This document shows positions 47,201 through 57,573 of a stretch of DNA of 64,000 nt, in pieces (position 1 is the stretch's first letter; every line of letters begins with the position of its first letter). Source of the stretch: Chionis minor. Its lineage: Eukaryota > Chordata > Aves > Charadriiformes > Chionididae. The translations under genes and the position numbers were made by a program. Below the pieces are notes generated by a model. The model saw only the letters and a list, made by a program, of their open reading frames with translations, was not told the DNA's origin and made no database searches. The stretch covers positions 270,555-334,554 of the forward strand of contig VZSF01007795.1 in assembly GCA_013398295.1 (NCBI GenBank), read 5' to 3'.

Positions 47201-50200
47201 GTGACTTTTCCCCCTGCCTCATTACTGTCTCAATTATTTCTGACTCATTAAGGTCATCTACAAGAGGAAAAGCAAAAATATTATGACCAGCTGTTACTAA
47301 CTGCTAAGAGTGATCTTGACACTGAAAGACGTGCTGTAACCCAGCTGAGATCCGAACTTAACGAATTAAAAAAGAAGTATGAAGACACACAACAAGAAAT
47401 AATAAGTTTAAATGCCTTATTGCAGTCACAACAGGTTGCTGAAATGAAGACTCTAGAAAATGAAAACAAAATGAAAGGAGAGAAAGTGCAGAGACTAAAC
47501 CAAGAAAATGAAACTATTAAAGCACAGCTCAGAGAAGAAAAGAAAAAGTCTGAAGATCTTTTATGTCAAGTAAGTGGATGCATTTGGAGGTTTAAGATCA
47601 TTGGGAATGAATCAAGAGAGCTGAAAAGTCATACTTAATCAGAATGGACCATCACTCACTTGCTCTGCTAACTTTTCTTTACGTATATCTAGATTCATGT
47701 CCTTGTGGTTAAAACTGAATTATTTTTTAATATATTAGGTTTGAATCAAAATGCAAATTTTTGTGAAATTTCCTTGTTTAAACAAGGATCTTATTTATTT
47801 GCTTATTTCCCTGGTCTTGTGGGACACAAGAGGGAGAAGTGAGAGAATACTTAAGTGATTCTAATCTAGTTCATCCTCAGGGTTAATTGTAAATGAGAAC
47901 AGAAAAGGTAAAAACTCAAGTCCATACAGGCTATTTTTACCATTCAGTCCCAACTATGGAATATCATTGATATTTGCTGTCACCTGGCTGCTACAAATAC
48001 ACATGTGGGCTGGTAGTTCATACTTACTGCATAAGCAGCTGTGTCCCAACCATTGTGGCCGTGGAGCTAGGGTTTGTTTGTTTTTCCATTTGGATCAGTT
48101 CCTGCATTTTGTTCTCTGTATGATGCCATGGGTAAGAACTATGCATGCACTTGAGTGCTAGAAAGCAATGGACAGATAAGCAAGCGCAGGGATGGACCGT
48201 AAGCTGTCACTGTCTTGAAAACATCTATGGTAGAAACCACTGAGAAGAGTTCTGTAATTCCCTGGAAAGCCCAAGAAGTAGCTGTCAGGGAGGCTGTTCA
48301 ATGTGTGTGGTTTGCGTTGTTGTCAGATCTGTTCTGTTGCTTTTGCATCAGATTGCAGTTACTCACAGGGCTCACCCATCTCCCAGAGCACTGTGATAAC
48401 GTCAGTGAAACAATTCTGTTCAGATGTGAAGTTCTTAATCATTCCTTCCTTTTTTTGAGCCCATTGACTTAAATCACTCCGGCTGATTGGAGGCAGGGAA
48501 AGACGTGTATGTGCTATATATTTGTATTTTGAAATATTTGGTGCTTACCTCCTTTTTTTTTTTTGGAATACTCATGAGGACTTTGCCACTTGCCCTACAC
48601 GGAGAGTTACAGTGATGTCTTGGAATATTCCTATCAGCACGGTGACACTAACAAAGTAAAATAAAAATCTGTTGCTTCTTCTTTTGGATGTGAAATCATG
48701 ACCATGTATCTGCTGAAGAGAAACTGCAAAGTCCTTGAAGGACTGTCTTCTGGGCATCCAAATAAGATAAACTTCTCCCAGTAGTAAGTCTGTGGTCAAT
48801 AACAAAGCAATGTGGAACTGAAATTTGAGATATGAGAATAAAATTTACTAGGTGCAAAGTAGGCTAAAACCAGAACGGTTTAGCTTTCTACAGGCTGGTT
48901 CATAATGATTAAAAGGTGTTCATTTTTTTTTCCCCAGATGAATACCAGCATTCACTATAAAAGTTGGCATCTGCTGATAATGGAGGATACTTTTACTTTT
49001 TTTTTTTTACATTTACTTAACCCATTATAGTATAGTACTTTCTGAGCCTTAAACTTTTTATCTTCTATTTAAAAAAAAAAGTTGCATTGCTTTTTTTAAC
49101 ATCATGGCATGTTAGTGCAAACATAGGTTTTGTGTGTGTATTTTTTGTCTGCATCCCAGCAATCACCTAAGAAAGTTCAGCTTGAGTTTCTTGAACTGTA
49201 ACATCATCCTGCGTTCCCCTGCTCAGTGCAATGATAATGCTTCCCTGAGGTTTTCCCCAGAGAAGTAGAGATATTTGCGTTGGGTTTGGCTGTTGCATAA
49301 CAGGCATATGTTTTTCTATTGGTGTTGGAATACAAAAGTTTACTTCCATCCCCTTTTAGATTCATTATTTGTTAAGCTTATTAACTGTTGTATATGGAAG
49401 TTTTTCATTACAAATGTTTTTCTGCCTTGTAGGTGCAACTTCTTCGTAAATCATTGCTCAGACAGCAGGAGGAACACACTAAGATAGCTTTACTGGAACA
49501 ACAGGTACTGAATTACGTGCTAAGAAGCTGATACTTAATCTGTATTATGCATAAAGGCTTTCTAGACTAACTTTTCAAATTTAAGAATGAGAAGTATATT
49601 AAATAAAATAGTATTAAATATGAATATTCAACTGTGAATAATCTTTTGATGCTTCTAAAAATTTTGATGTGCCTGTTGAGGGAAATCTATAACCTTTCAC
49701 AGATAAGAGGGTGTAATCAAACCTGATGCTATTTTCTCCACAGTCACTTGTTCAACTGTACAGCCTCAAATTAGGTATGGGAAACATCCTAAAACCAATC
49801 AGCTTATTGAAGTTTTGTAATATACTCTTGATAAAGTTATACAGATAATTGCACTGCCCTCTCTTCAATCATCCTTATTTTCTCCCAGTATGTTCTTACA
49901 GATCTAGTTGATATAATTGGGGAAAAAAGTTACATTTATTTGCTAAGCTTGTGTGTTCAGTGTTACCAATAGTTTCTGACCAAACTGTCTTGCTACAAGA
50001 AAGATCCTGGAGTAGAAACTGGCATTTTTAATGATAACTTGCCCTATATGCCTTTCTGTAAAACGCTCAGTTTAAGATTGCAAGACCCCTCCAACCAAAA
50101 TAACTTCAAATTCCACCTCTACTAAGGGAGATTTTCATAATCAGGCATGTATGAATGTCACTGTAGTGAAAGCAACAAGTGACTTCTTTTAATTTATATT

Positions 50201-52185
50201 TTTTAAATCCCATTTTAGGATATGATAGAAGAATAAAACTTATTTTAAATAAATAAAAGAGAAACACTTCTCTCACTGCCCCCCTCCTTCACACTCCCCC
50301 CTCCAATTCTTAATAATTCTGATTTTAAATTCTTAAATTTTCACACTGGGGGGGTCGCCAGATCCAGATATGCACCACAGACTTCGAGAATGAAAAGCTT
50401 GATCGCCAGAATTTGCAGCATCAGTTAAAAAAAGTCCTTAAGGAACTGCGCAAGGCCAGGGAGCAAATAACCCGTCTGGAACCTCTGGTATGTACTGAAC
50501 AACTTGCAAGTGAATTTAGCCGGGGATTTTGCATAAATGTGTATCTTCTCACTTTGGGATCTTCTTTCAAGTGTAGTGAGTCTTGTCAGTGTCATCAGAT
50601 ATTGACTGTAGGCCCTTACATCCTTTAGGTATGTGGCCCCAAGGTGCAGAACCCTACGTCAACTAGCTAGGCATCATTTTTCTCTACAGCATCCATGGAG
50701 AACTAGTACTGTAGAAAGAGACCCAGAGTAGTCAGGTTCCCAAGCAGGGAACATAACTGTATTTTGTATCACAGTGCGTATCTAGTTTTGTCTGTTGCAC
50801 AACGACAAAGCTGCAATATGCTTCTGCTCAGACTTGCTGCTGGTGAATATAACACAATCCTTAAATATATAAGTTGAATTCCTCCCCTACCTACAGGATG
50901 GATAGGTCATTAAAAACCGGGATTTTTATTTCCAAAAAGACAAGCTCCCTACTATAATGAAAAAGGACATTTGTTGTATTGAGAGAGCCATGGTCTTTGT
51001 TGCTTATTATATACGTCCAGAGAAAGCCACCTAGATTTCAGCCCTAGACTTAATGGAGAAATTTGTAGCGAAAGATTAAGTATTAAACAAGCCGTTGTTC
51101 TGTTTTGCTCTGGTCTTGAGCAGAAATGCATTTTGACTGGTGCTTCTGGAACTTTACAATAAGGGATCTTGTAAGATTAGGTGATAGCTGAATAGGATTG
51201 TTAAAACTGCATTTCTGGACTTACTTAAATGAGGTTCAAAATAGAAATCCAATACCTATGTCCTTCATTAGATCAAGTCTGGGGCCGCTCAAATGAGGAA
51301 GGGTAGGGAATGAATTCTGAGACACTGTTCTTCATTCATGCATCGCCCCTGGGAGAGCCTTGTTTGCTAGGACTGCAGTTGCTGCTGCTGCTGGGGGAGG
51401 CCACTGGAAAACCTTCTGGCTGCTGGGAGCAGAGCAGAAGTTTGGGCAGATCAGGGAAGCCACAGCTTTTGAGTTTCTCTGTGCTAAGAAGCTGGAGGAG
51501 TAGCTGTCAAATACACAACTGGGTGGCTCTTACAGTTAGGGACAGCCTTCACGCACAGAAACTTCACGCATGGGATCAGGAGAAGAGAAAATTACAGCAA
51601 AGATTTTGGGAAGGTAAATAGGCAGCACCCTACATAGAAGGGGACTTGGGCATCATTTTATTATGGAAAGATGGTGTGTGAGCGGCTAGGAAGATGTTTG
51701 GGGGATGATTCCCAGACAGACAAATGTGGGCAAATCTGTCTTAAATAGCCTGCAGAAAAGCTACATGCAATCCAATTTAAATGTGGTGTTAGAATTGTTC
51801 AACAGGCCCTCCGTTGACACGAGTAGCATAACTGCGTTTAGCTGTCTTTAAAATTCTGCCCTAAGTGGTGTAACACACACAAGGCTTGTGTGCCCCCAAA
51901 CCTTAGTATTTTTTTCCTTACAGTATTTGATCGGTGCATGCATGCCCTAGTCTTACACTAAAGCTTCTCCTTTTCTAGAAACTCCAGGAATCTGGACGTA
52001 TGGAACCACAAGAAGACTTTCAAGCAGTGTTTGAAGAGAAGCTGACCATGTATGACAGAAGTCCTTCCCTCAAACATTCAAGCCTTCTGGATGACAGTTT
52101 TCTTGAGTGTCCCAGATGTAAAGTGCAGTATCCAACAAGCCAGCATAGAGAATTACTAGCACATATTGACTTTTGTACAGCTTGA
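38040..52185 (+). CDS. CEP55: CEP55, centrosomal/midbody protein of 55 kDa, complete coding sequence in 8 coding exons
   Basis: CEP55 is a coiled-coil dimer at centrosomes and, late in division, at the midbody, where it binds ALIX and TSG101 and recruits ESCRT-III for abscission. Joined exons: 38040-38222, 39970-40254, 44172-44237, 45023-45164, 47253-47569, 49433-49504, 50362-50487, 51979-52185. They give 1398 bases, a 465-aa protein (human 464) and a TGA stop. Coiled coil dominates residues about 24-175 and 226-395. The ESCRT/ALIX-binding region lies in exon 4, [20 protein letters not shown], with Trp186 and Tyr189. The C-terminus has a CCHC zinc finger (Cys441, Cys444, His459, Cys463) of the ubiquitin-binding type. 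Ser425-Pro and Ser437 align with human mitotic phosphosites. All introns are GT-AG and all phases agree. Start chosen by match to human MSSRSTKDL, with G at -3. Confidence 0.97.
38223..39969 (+). other. CEP55: CEP55 intron after coding exon 1
   Basis: Intron with a tandem pair of ATCATCTACTCT at about 38617-38640. Nothing else was recognised. Confidence 0.75.
39970..40254 (+). CDS. CEP55: CEP55 coding exon 2, residues 62-156
   Basis: A 285-bp in-frame exon starting [20 protein letters not shown] and ending RAGTSQASQ. Highly charged heptad-type coiled coil. Acceptor TTTCATTTAG, donor GTAAGC. A perfect 13-bp inverted repeat begins 30 bases after the exon end. Confidence 0.95.
40284..40319 (+). 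repeat. Perfect 13-bp inverted repeat (hairpin) in CEP55 intron
   Basis: Left arm TTCCAAGTCTAAC at 40284-40296 and right arm GTTAGACTTGGAA at 40307-40319 are exact reverse complements around a 10-base loop. The structure starts 30 bases downstream of the donor of coding exon 2. Confidence 0.9.
40700..42414 (+). mobile_element. CR1 non-LTR retroposon relic in CEP55 intron, about 1.7 kb
   Basis: A plus-strand LINE copy, the same sense as CEP55. It starts near a GGAGGCAGCCTGGGCTGCAG block, continues through the endonuclease-RT linker ([20 protein letters not shown], about 40820-40880) and RT remnants (a YGLDGW block at about 41850). It ends in the conserved CR1 tail GGTTGGACTAGA...CCTTCCAACCTAAACTATTC at about 42363-42411. 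Many stops and frameshifts break the frame, and part of the region after the RT active site appears deleted. Not functional. Limits are approximate. Confidence 0.92.
42415..44171 (+). other. CEP55: CEP55 intron after coding exon 2, distal part
   Basis: AT-rich intron with a short (AT)n run at 42832-42847 and T homopolymers. No element was recognised. Confidence 0.7.
44172..44237 (+). CDS. CEP55: CEP55 coding exon 3, residues 157-178
   Basis: A 66-bp in-frame exon encoding [20 protein letters not shown] then KD. The end matches human EMEIQLKD, leading into the ALIX/TSG101-binding region. Acceptor GTCTACAG, donor GTAAGT. Confidence 0.92.
44238..45022 (+). other. CEP55: CEP55 intron after coding exon 3
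   Basis: Intron containing a short CR1 tail at about 44520-44606. The rest is unremarkable AT-rich sequence. Confidence 0.7.
44520..44606 (+). repeat. Short CR1 retroposon 3' fragment
   Basis: Contains GAGGTTGGATTAAAAACCTC, then CTGAGGTCCCTTTCAACCCG and AATGATCC, the terminal CR1 signature in the plus orientation. Heavily 5'-truncated; it may extend left to about 44460. Confidence 0.8.
45023..45164 (+). CDS. CEP55: CEP55 coding exon 4, ESCRT/ALIX-binding region, residues 179-225
   Basis: A 142-bp exon encoding [20 protein letters not shown] and [14 protein letters not shown]. This is the EABR hinge that docks ALIX and TSG101 peptides; Trp186, Tyr189 and the flanking residues are conserved with human. 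Acceptor TTCATGAAG, donor GTATCA; one base of Gly226 is carried over. Confidence 0.96.
45165..47252 (+). other. CEP55: CEP55 intron after coding exon 4
   Basis: AT-rich intron with a T-run at about 46556-46568. Nothing else recognisable. Confidence 0.7.
47253..47569 (+). CDS. CEP55: CEP55 coding exon 5, residues 226-331
   Basis: A 317-bp exon beginning (G)[20 protein letters not shown] and ending [12 protein letters not shown]. Long coiled coil, rich in Lys, Glu and Leu. Acceptor CTCATTAAG, donor GTAAGT. Confidence 0.96.
49433..49504 (+). CDS. CEP55: CEP55 coding exon 6, residues 332-355
   Basis: A 72-bp in-frame exon encoding [20 protein letters not shown] then LEQQ; human VQFLYTSLLKQQEEQTRVALLEQQ. 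Acceptor CCTTGTAG, donor GTACTG. Confidence 0.95.
50362..50487 (+). CDS. CEP55: CEP55 coding exon 7, residues 356-397
   Basis: A 126-bp in-frame exon encoding [20 protein letters not shown] and [17 protein letters not shown], matching human [16 protein letters not shown] and KELRKARNQITQLESL. The acceptor is odd: a seven-G run and TCGCCAG replace the usual pyrimidine tract. The next AG, six bases on, would remove two residues in frame. Donor GTATGT. Confidence 0.92.
51979..52185 (+). CDS. CEP55: CEP55 coding exon 8 (last), residues 398-465
   Basis: A 207-bp exon including the TGA stop at 52183-52185. A variable Ser-rich segment leads to [20 protein letters not shown] and HIDFC, the CCHC zinc finger that binds ubiquitin and helps midbody targeting. 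Acceptor CTTTTCTAG. Confidence 0.96.
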   Translation, partial: KLQESGRMEPQEDFQAVFEEKLTMYDRSPSLKHSSLLDDSFLECPRCKVQYPTSQHRELLAHIDFCTA

Positions 52186-53110
52186 GTTCCAAATGGACTT
52201 GCTATATTTGCTTTATACATGCTGCCAGTGTGCTCTTCTACAAAAGCAAAAGAGCTCTTTAAAGCTTTTTTTTTTTTAAGGTTGTATAAAGGACTACTAT
52301 TTTATAATTCAGATCCACAAAAACATTATAGTAATTTATTTAGCCTCAATTATTTTACCTGATGTTTTAGGACAAAAAAACCCTACTGCATTTTTGTTCG
52401 CAAATTGAAATCCTTTTAGAATTGGGAAAATAGTAAACTACTGACCTTTTTTTTTTTTTTGCACTATTAAAAATGAGAACACATTTTTGTGTCAGACTTT
52501 AATGTTTGGCATATCCAGTTCTTGGTTGCTGAATCCTGATGATTGTGCTTGTACGTTAATTGACAGTAATGGGCCAAAAATCTTTTGCAGCTCAGTAGGT
52601 GCACCAGATATATATTTATATATACATGGTGTGTGTATGTGTATAGTGGATGTATACAGGTATTATACGTATCACATGTGTGTGTACTACATCTCGATAC
52701 ATTAACACTCAGGAGGGTCATGTTAAGAGGTCTTTGCTGCTTAAGATTCACGCTGAAAACATCAGTTATAAGTAGCTTGTTTTCCTGAAGCACAGTTGGG
52801 GTGACTTAGAGCTCATATAAAAATGCTGACCAAGGTTTAAGCTCTTGTTCAAAAAAAAAAAAAGTCATTGGGAAAACAAACTTTCTTGGGACTGAAAAAA
52901 GTAGAATTATGCTGAAGTAAACTTGTTTGCACTTCTGTATTTTAGAGGCTGAAGTTGGGAAATGTCAGTTATTCAGTCTGTTACATTTGACAAATGTCCC
53001 AGTTTAAAAGTGCAGTTTTTAATAAATTGCTCTAGTGGATTTGAAGTGCCACTGTATTTTGGTATTGGTACAGAAAACAAGTTCGCAATAAATTCTTGCA
53101 ACAAATCAGG
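52186..53110 (+). other. CEP55: CEP55 3' UTR with candidate poly(A) signals
   Basis: AT-rich sequence after the CEP55 stop. AATAAA occurs at 53021-53026 and 53087-53092, giving a UTR of about 0.85-0.92 kb; a weaker ATTAAA lies at 52466-52471. An alternating purine-pyrimidine TA/TG-rich stretch lies at about 52608-52690. The real cleavage site cannot be fixed from sequence alone. Confidence 0.6.
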
Positions 53111-56100
53111 AACTAGCAAGAAATTCTCTTATGGATTTGCAATCACAGCATTATTTTTCCTGTTATTAAACCTGGATCTGCTGTTAGGATTTTGCTCCTT
53201 GCACCTGTGGTTAAGTCCAACAACCAGTTCTGTCCACAAAAATTATTCAAGTGAGGAAATATTACAAAGATACACTAGGTAAGAAAAATGTGCTTCTTTT
53301 ACAAGTTTATGGTTTGCTGAAGACAATGAAATATCCAAGGTCTATCTTGATCTGGTGTGCTGATTCTGATTGCTAGCTAGTATTCCGTCACACTTTGATG
53401 CAAAACTGCATACGCTTATGCTGTAATGTTCACTCTAATCTCTGATGGTTAAACATTATTCTTAAATATGAGGATGCTTTCCAAGTTGTTTTAAATTACA
53501 ACATCATTTGGTATTATAACGGTTATCTATGGAATCCAGTGTTTGTGAGACAGAAAATGTTAAGAGCTATTATCTTTATATCTGCAAATATCGTTGCCAA
53601 ATCTATTGTATTAGCTGCTATTTATCCACTTTTCAATTTCACTGACCATGTCTCAGGCTAATCTTTGTATTTGTAGCAACAGGTTTTCTGACCAAAGATA
53701 TGATGAATTCATGAGTCAAATTATGCTTCAGAATATCAAGGTTTTGCTATGAGGGAAATTATATTAATTTCACATCTGTCTTTCTAAATCTTTTAAATTC
53801 AGGATACTAGCTATGCTTTTCATTGCAGCCTAGTAATTTAAATCTCTAATTAAAATGCTTTTGGAAGTTCAAGTTAGTTGTCTTTTAACAACATATTAAT
53901 CAGCTAGTCATCTATTCCCAGTTGCATACTCGGCATAGTTTCTGCAAAAGAAAGCTCTGTTCTTTTATGTATTATAGATGAAATAAGTTTGCCTGCTACA
54001 GGTCAGCAGCCTTCTCTTCAGTAGTTCTGAGGCTTGCTTAAATTAGGAAAAAACACTTTCTCATTAGAAGCTGGTATTGCAGAGAGAGACTCATAAAGTG
54101 GATAATGTGATAACCTTTAAAAAGTTTTTTTCATTCCAGCACTTTTTCTGAACTTCAACAATGCATTTAGTCCTGCTTGCTAAATATTAAATCTAAGCAC
54201 AAAACCCCCTTACCCATAAATTTATACACAACATCAGCGTGGTATGTGTTGAAGAATATCAAAATGGCACTCTAGTGCATCAAAAGACCTATTCTAAAGG
54301 CAGAACCACAAATGTTATTGTCATCACTTAAATGTGACTAAAACTAATTATAAAACTCCAAATCCATAAATATGCCGATAATATCACTGGTTTTTTTTCA
54401 CTCCTCAGAACCTTACTTTTTATCCTAAAAGTAAATGAACAAGAAAACGGTCTGCTGCTCCTCCCTCTAGTTATATGTAGGGAAGAGTTTTGTGCCTAAT
54501 GAGCTCATCTTAATGCTAAGATTTAGCTGTAAGTTTAGTTCTTTGCAAGGAATTAATTAGAAAAACCCTCAAAACTGTTATTTCAAGCACTTCATATTTA
54601 CAATTTCAGTGGTCTTTTTCTGAGTTATGTCCACTTCAAATAAGTGGATTTCAGCCTAGCAGAAATTCTGTGAAGTCTGCGTTATTTGAAGCTCTTGGCC
54701 TAGGGAAGCTTCTGGATTAATGCAAGGGTTCATCAATACCAGCATATTTATAAATCCTGGCTTTTGTATACAGTGTTCTTTGTAAACAGCAAGTGAATTA
54801 AGTGGTTTTGATACAATGTGGTGTGGCTGGAAGACAGCTACGCTGTGCGTAACAACTGATGTTCTCTATGCAAGGAGAGCTTCTTGTGAAATAATAACTG
54901 AAAGATGGCTGTTATTTTTCTGATACCAAACGGCTCAACTTGTAATCATCTACTTGCTTGTGCAGCTTTCTCTCTTACTCTTGCCGTGTGCCAATAACTG
55001 TACTACAGATGTTTAGGCAAGCTATACAATAAAACACTTATCTTTAACTATGCAGATAAAAAGCGGCCGGGAGGCATAGTGCCGGTTATTGCCATAAAAG
55101 AATCACGCTGAACAGTGCAAATATCTAGAGAAAACAGGATGTCACTGTTCACCTGGCAAAGAACACTAACATAAATGGTGCGGTGTCTTCAAGAAAACCA
55201 GGGGCATATTGCTCTCGTGATATCTCCGTAACAAAGTAGAGATGGCGGGGAGTTTACAAGCGATGAAAATGTAGCAGTAGAGAAGCTCTAGGCGTCTCCA
55301 TTTTTAATCTGGCAATCAACCTGTATATTAGTTTCCACATCTTGTAATCCGATTGAACTGTTCCGACTGCAGTAACAGTCGTGGGTATGATTTTACCTTA
55401 AAAATGATAAGCAATTATCTCACAAGAAAGACACAGTATATCTAGTAATACAAGCCACATTACGTACAGCGGGACTATGCAAGTCCAAACACTATTTGCA
55501 GCACTTCTAAATCTTTTTGTTTCTCTAATTTGGAAAATGTGACAGAATTAGGGAGCCAAGCGGTACTCTCTGCAGCAAGGGTCCTGCTGAAAGTCTCCAG
55601 GTGTTAAAACCAGGGCCATCTTGTCAGTACGGCGCTCCGTCTGGGTTATTTGCAAGGCAGCTGCATATCTCCCAGGGAAGGGCAGTGCAGGAGCTCTCTG
55701 AAGCCACCTGCACAGCTAGCGATTGGGCTGAGAGAATTCTGCGGTGTAGGTGGGATTTTAAAAGGTGGAGAAGGAAATAGCAATGTGGCGCCTCATAAGG
55801 AAGAAGAGAAGCCAAATAATTTTAGACCAAATCAACCTAACTTTACTTCCTGGAAAAAAACCACTGGCACAGAACTGGCAGTGGGAATCATGTCACATGT
55901 CCCTGGTTTTCTTAACTGAGCAAGAACTGTGCATAGGGAAAAGCAAAGATGTGCTAACATGGACCTTTTGTTTCAAATGCAGTTTTGTAACAATGTAGGG
56001 AAATACACTTAATTCCTCTAGTCTATACAACGGGTGGCACAAGTGGCTGAAAAGCTGCATTACATAATTTAAGTATCACTAATTTATAGCCTTAAGAACA

Positions 56101-57547
56101 TAAGTGCAGCGAAAAATGGATCTTTATTCTGACCCACATGGCCAGAACGCATAATTTCTCTGACAAGTAGCCTGAAGTGGATGTCTAGAGTATAGCCTAA
56201 GGATAGGGAATGCATATGTGGGACCTTCTAATAATCTCAAGCTTGAAGAGCCTGACGTGGTTCCCATGTGTTAGCACTTCTCAATGGATTTCTCTTCTAC
56301 CCTGCTCTTAAGCCCATTTCAAAACATGAAATGATTAATGAAGAGTAATGTATTACACAATTCCATGGTAGTCTACCTGATTCCAAAACTATTTATATTT
56401 CCATAGATGAGGCAGATGCTACTAAAGTACACATAAAATATGAGACACTTCAAGGCAGGGACTGTCATCTTCAGAGGACAGCAGGAATTTTCAATTTATC
56501 AACACCAACGATCTGACATAAAGCGGATGAAGTATTACATGCAGGAATAATCAACTACCAAAACCCAAAATAAGTAATATGACGGTGTATCAGCTCCTCC
56601 AGAAGTTTCTTGGGATTACAGTAAACAGAAACTTGCACATGATTCAATATCCCACCTGCATGATTTACGAACAGATTCACATCATGATGAATAAACAGAC
56701 TCTTAGGTGTTTTATACATAGCTTTCATTTCCAGTCAATATAGATGAGACTTTTAGCTGGAATACTGTATCCAATTTTGAGTATTGTACTTCAAGAACAA
56801 TTTAGCTAATGTGAATGTAGTAGAAAGCTTTCAGATTTCTAATTAAATTCATGAAAGAATCAGGGTTATGCAGTCTAGAAAAGACCATAAAGAAAAAAGA
56901 CAAAATTTCATACAGAGGAAAGAAACAAAGTCTTCCTATGCTCAGTGAGAGGATTAACAAGCTCAAAATTGGAACAGGAGAAAATCTGACACAAGCAAAA
57001 TCTTTCTGGTGGTTGGAACAGATGAGAAGTGAAACGTGTTGCTTACAGCAGCTGCAATCTCCACCACCAGAGATTTACAGGGACACTTAGATAACTGTCT
57101 AAAGCATTCCTGACCGGCAAGTCTGCCTTGGGTCAGGGATGTCAGCCAGATGTTCTCACAGTCCCTTGAAGCTCAATTTTTAATGACACATATAGACCTA
57201 CAAACAATATACCGTAAGATTTAAATTAAAAAAAAAAAAAAAAAGCAGTTATCACAATGGTCATTCTGCACCGACTCATCATGTTACCTCACTCCATGCA
57301 AAACCAGTAGCTACTGCACCAGAAGTGAACGTAACCATTTAACTTCACCTTGTTTCTCAACTGGAAAATTATTGGCATTCCTATGTGTGTACAAACTTCT
57401 AGTCTGAGCAGACAAAATCATTTACATTCAATATTTGCACTCATGCATCTCAACCCCGCTGGAAAACAAGAAAAACTACGCAAGTGCAACTTGATGTCAC
57501 TTAATTCCCTAGTGTTGGGAAATGCCTCATTCCCATAAAACGTGAAA

Positions 57548-57573
57548 CACTGTTCATGTTTTAATGAACAGTG
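57548..57573. repeat. Perfect 10-bp inverted repeat
   Basis: CACTGTTCAT at 57548-57557 and ATGAACAGTG at 57564-57573 flank a 6-base loop GTTTTA. Intergenic. Confidence 0.9.

Larger units (their letters stand above)
47570..51978 (+). other. CEP55: CEP55 introns after coding exons 5, 6 and 7
   Basis: Three introns (47570-49432, 49505-50361, 50488-51978). Seen: long T-runs (about 48552-48564 and 48999-49008), a C-rich patch at about 50277-50303, and a (CTG)4 run at about 51379-51391. No second gene or transposon was recognised. Confidence 0.7.

Noticed and set aside
57228..57244. 17-base A-run as a processed pseudogene tail
   Set aside because: The sequence before it shows no coding remnant and no flanking target duplication was seen.
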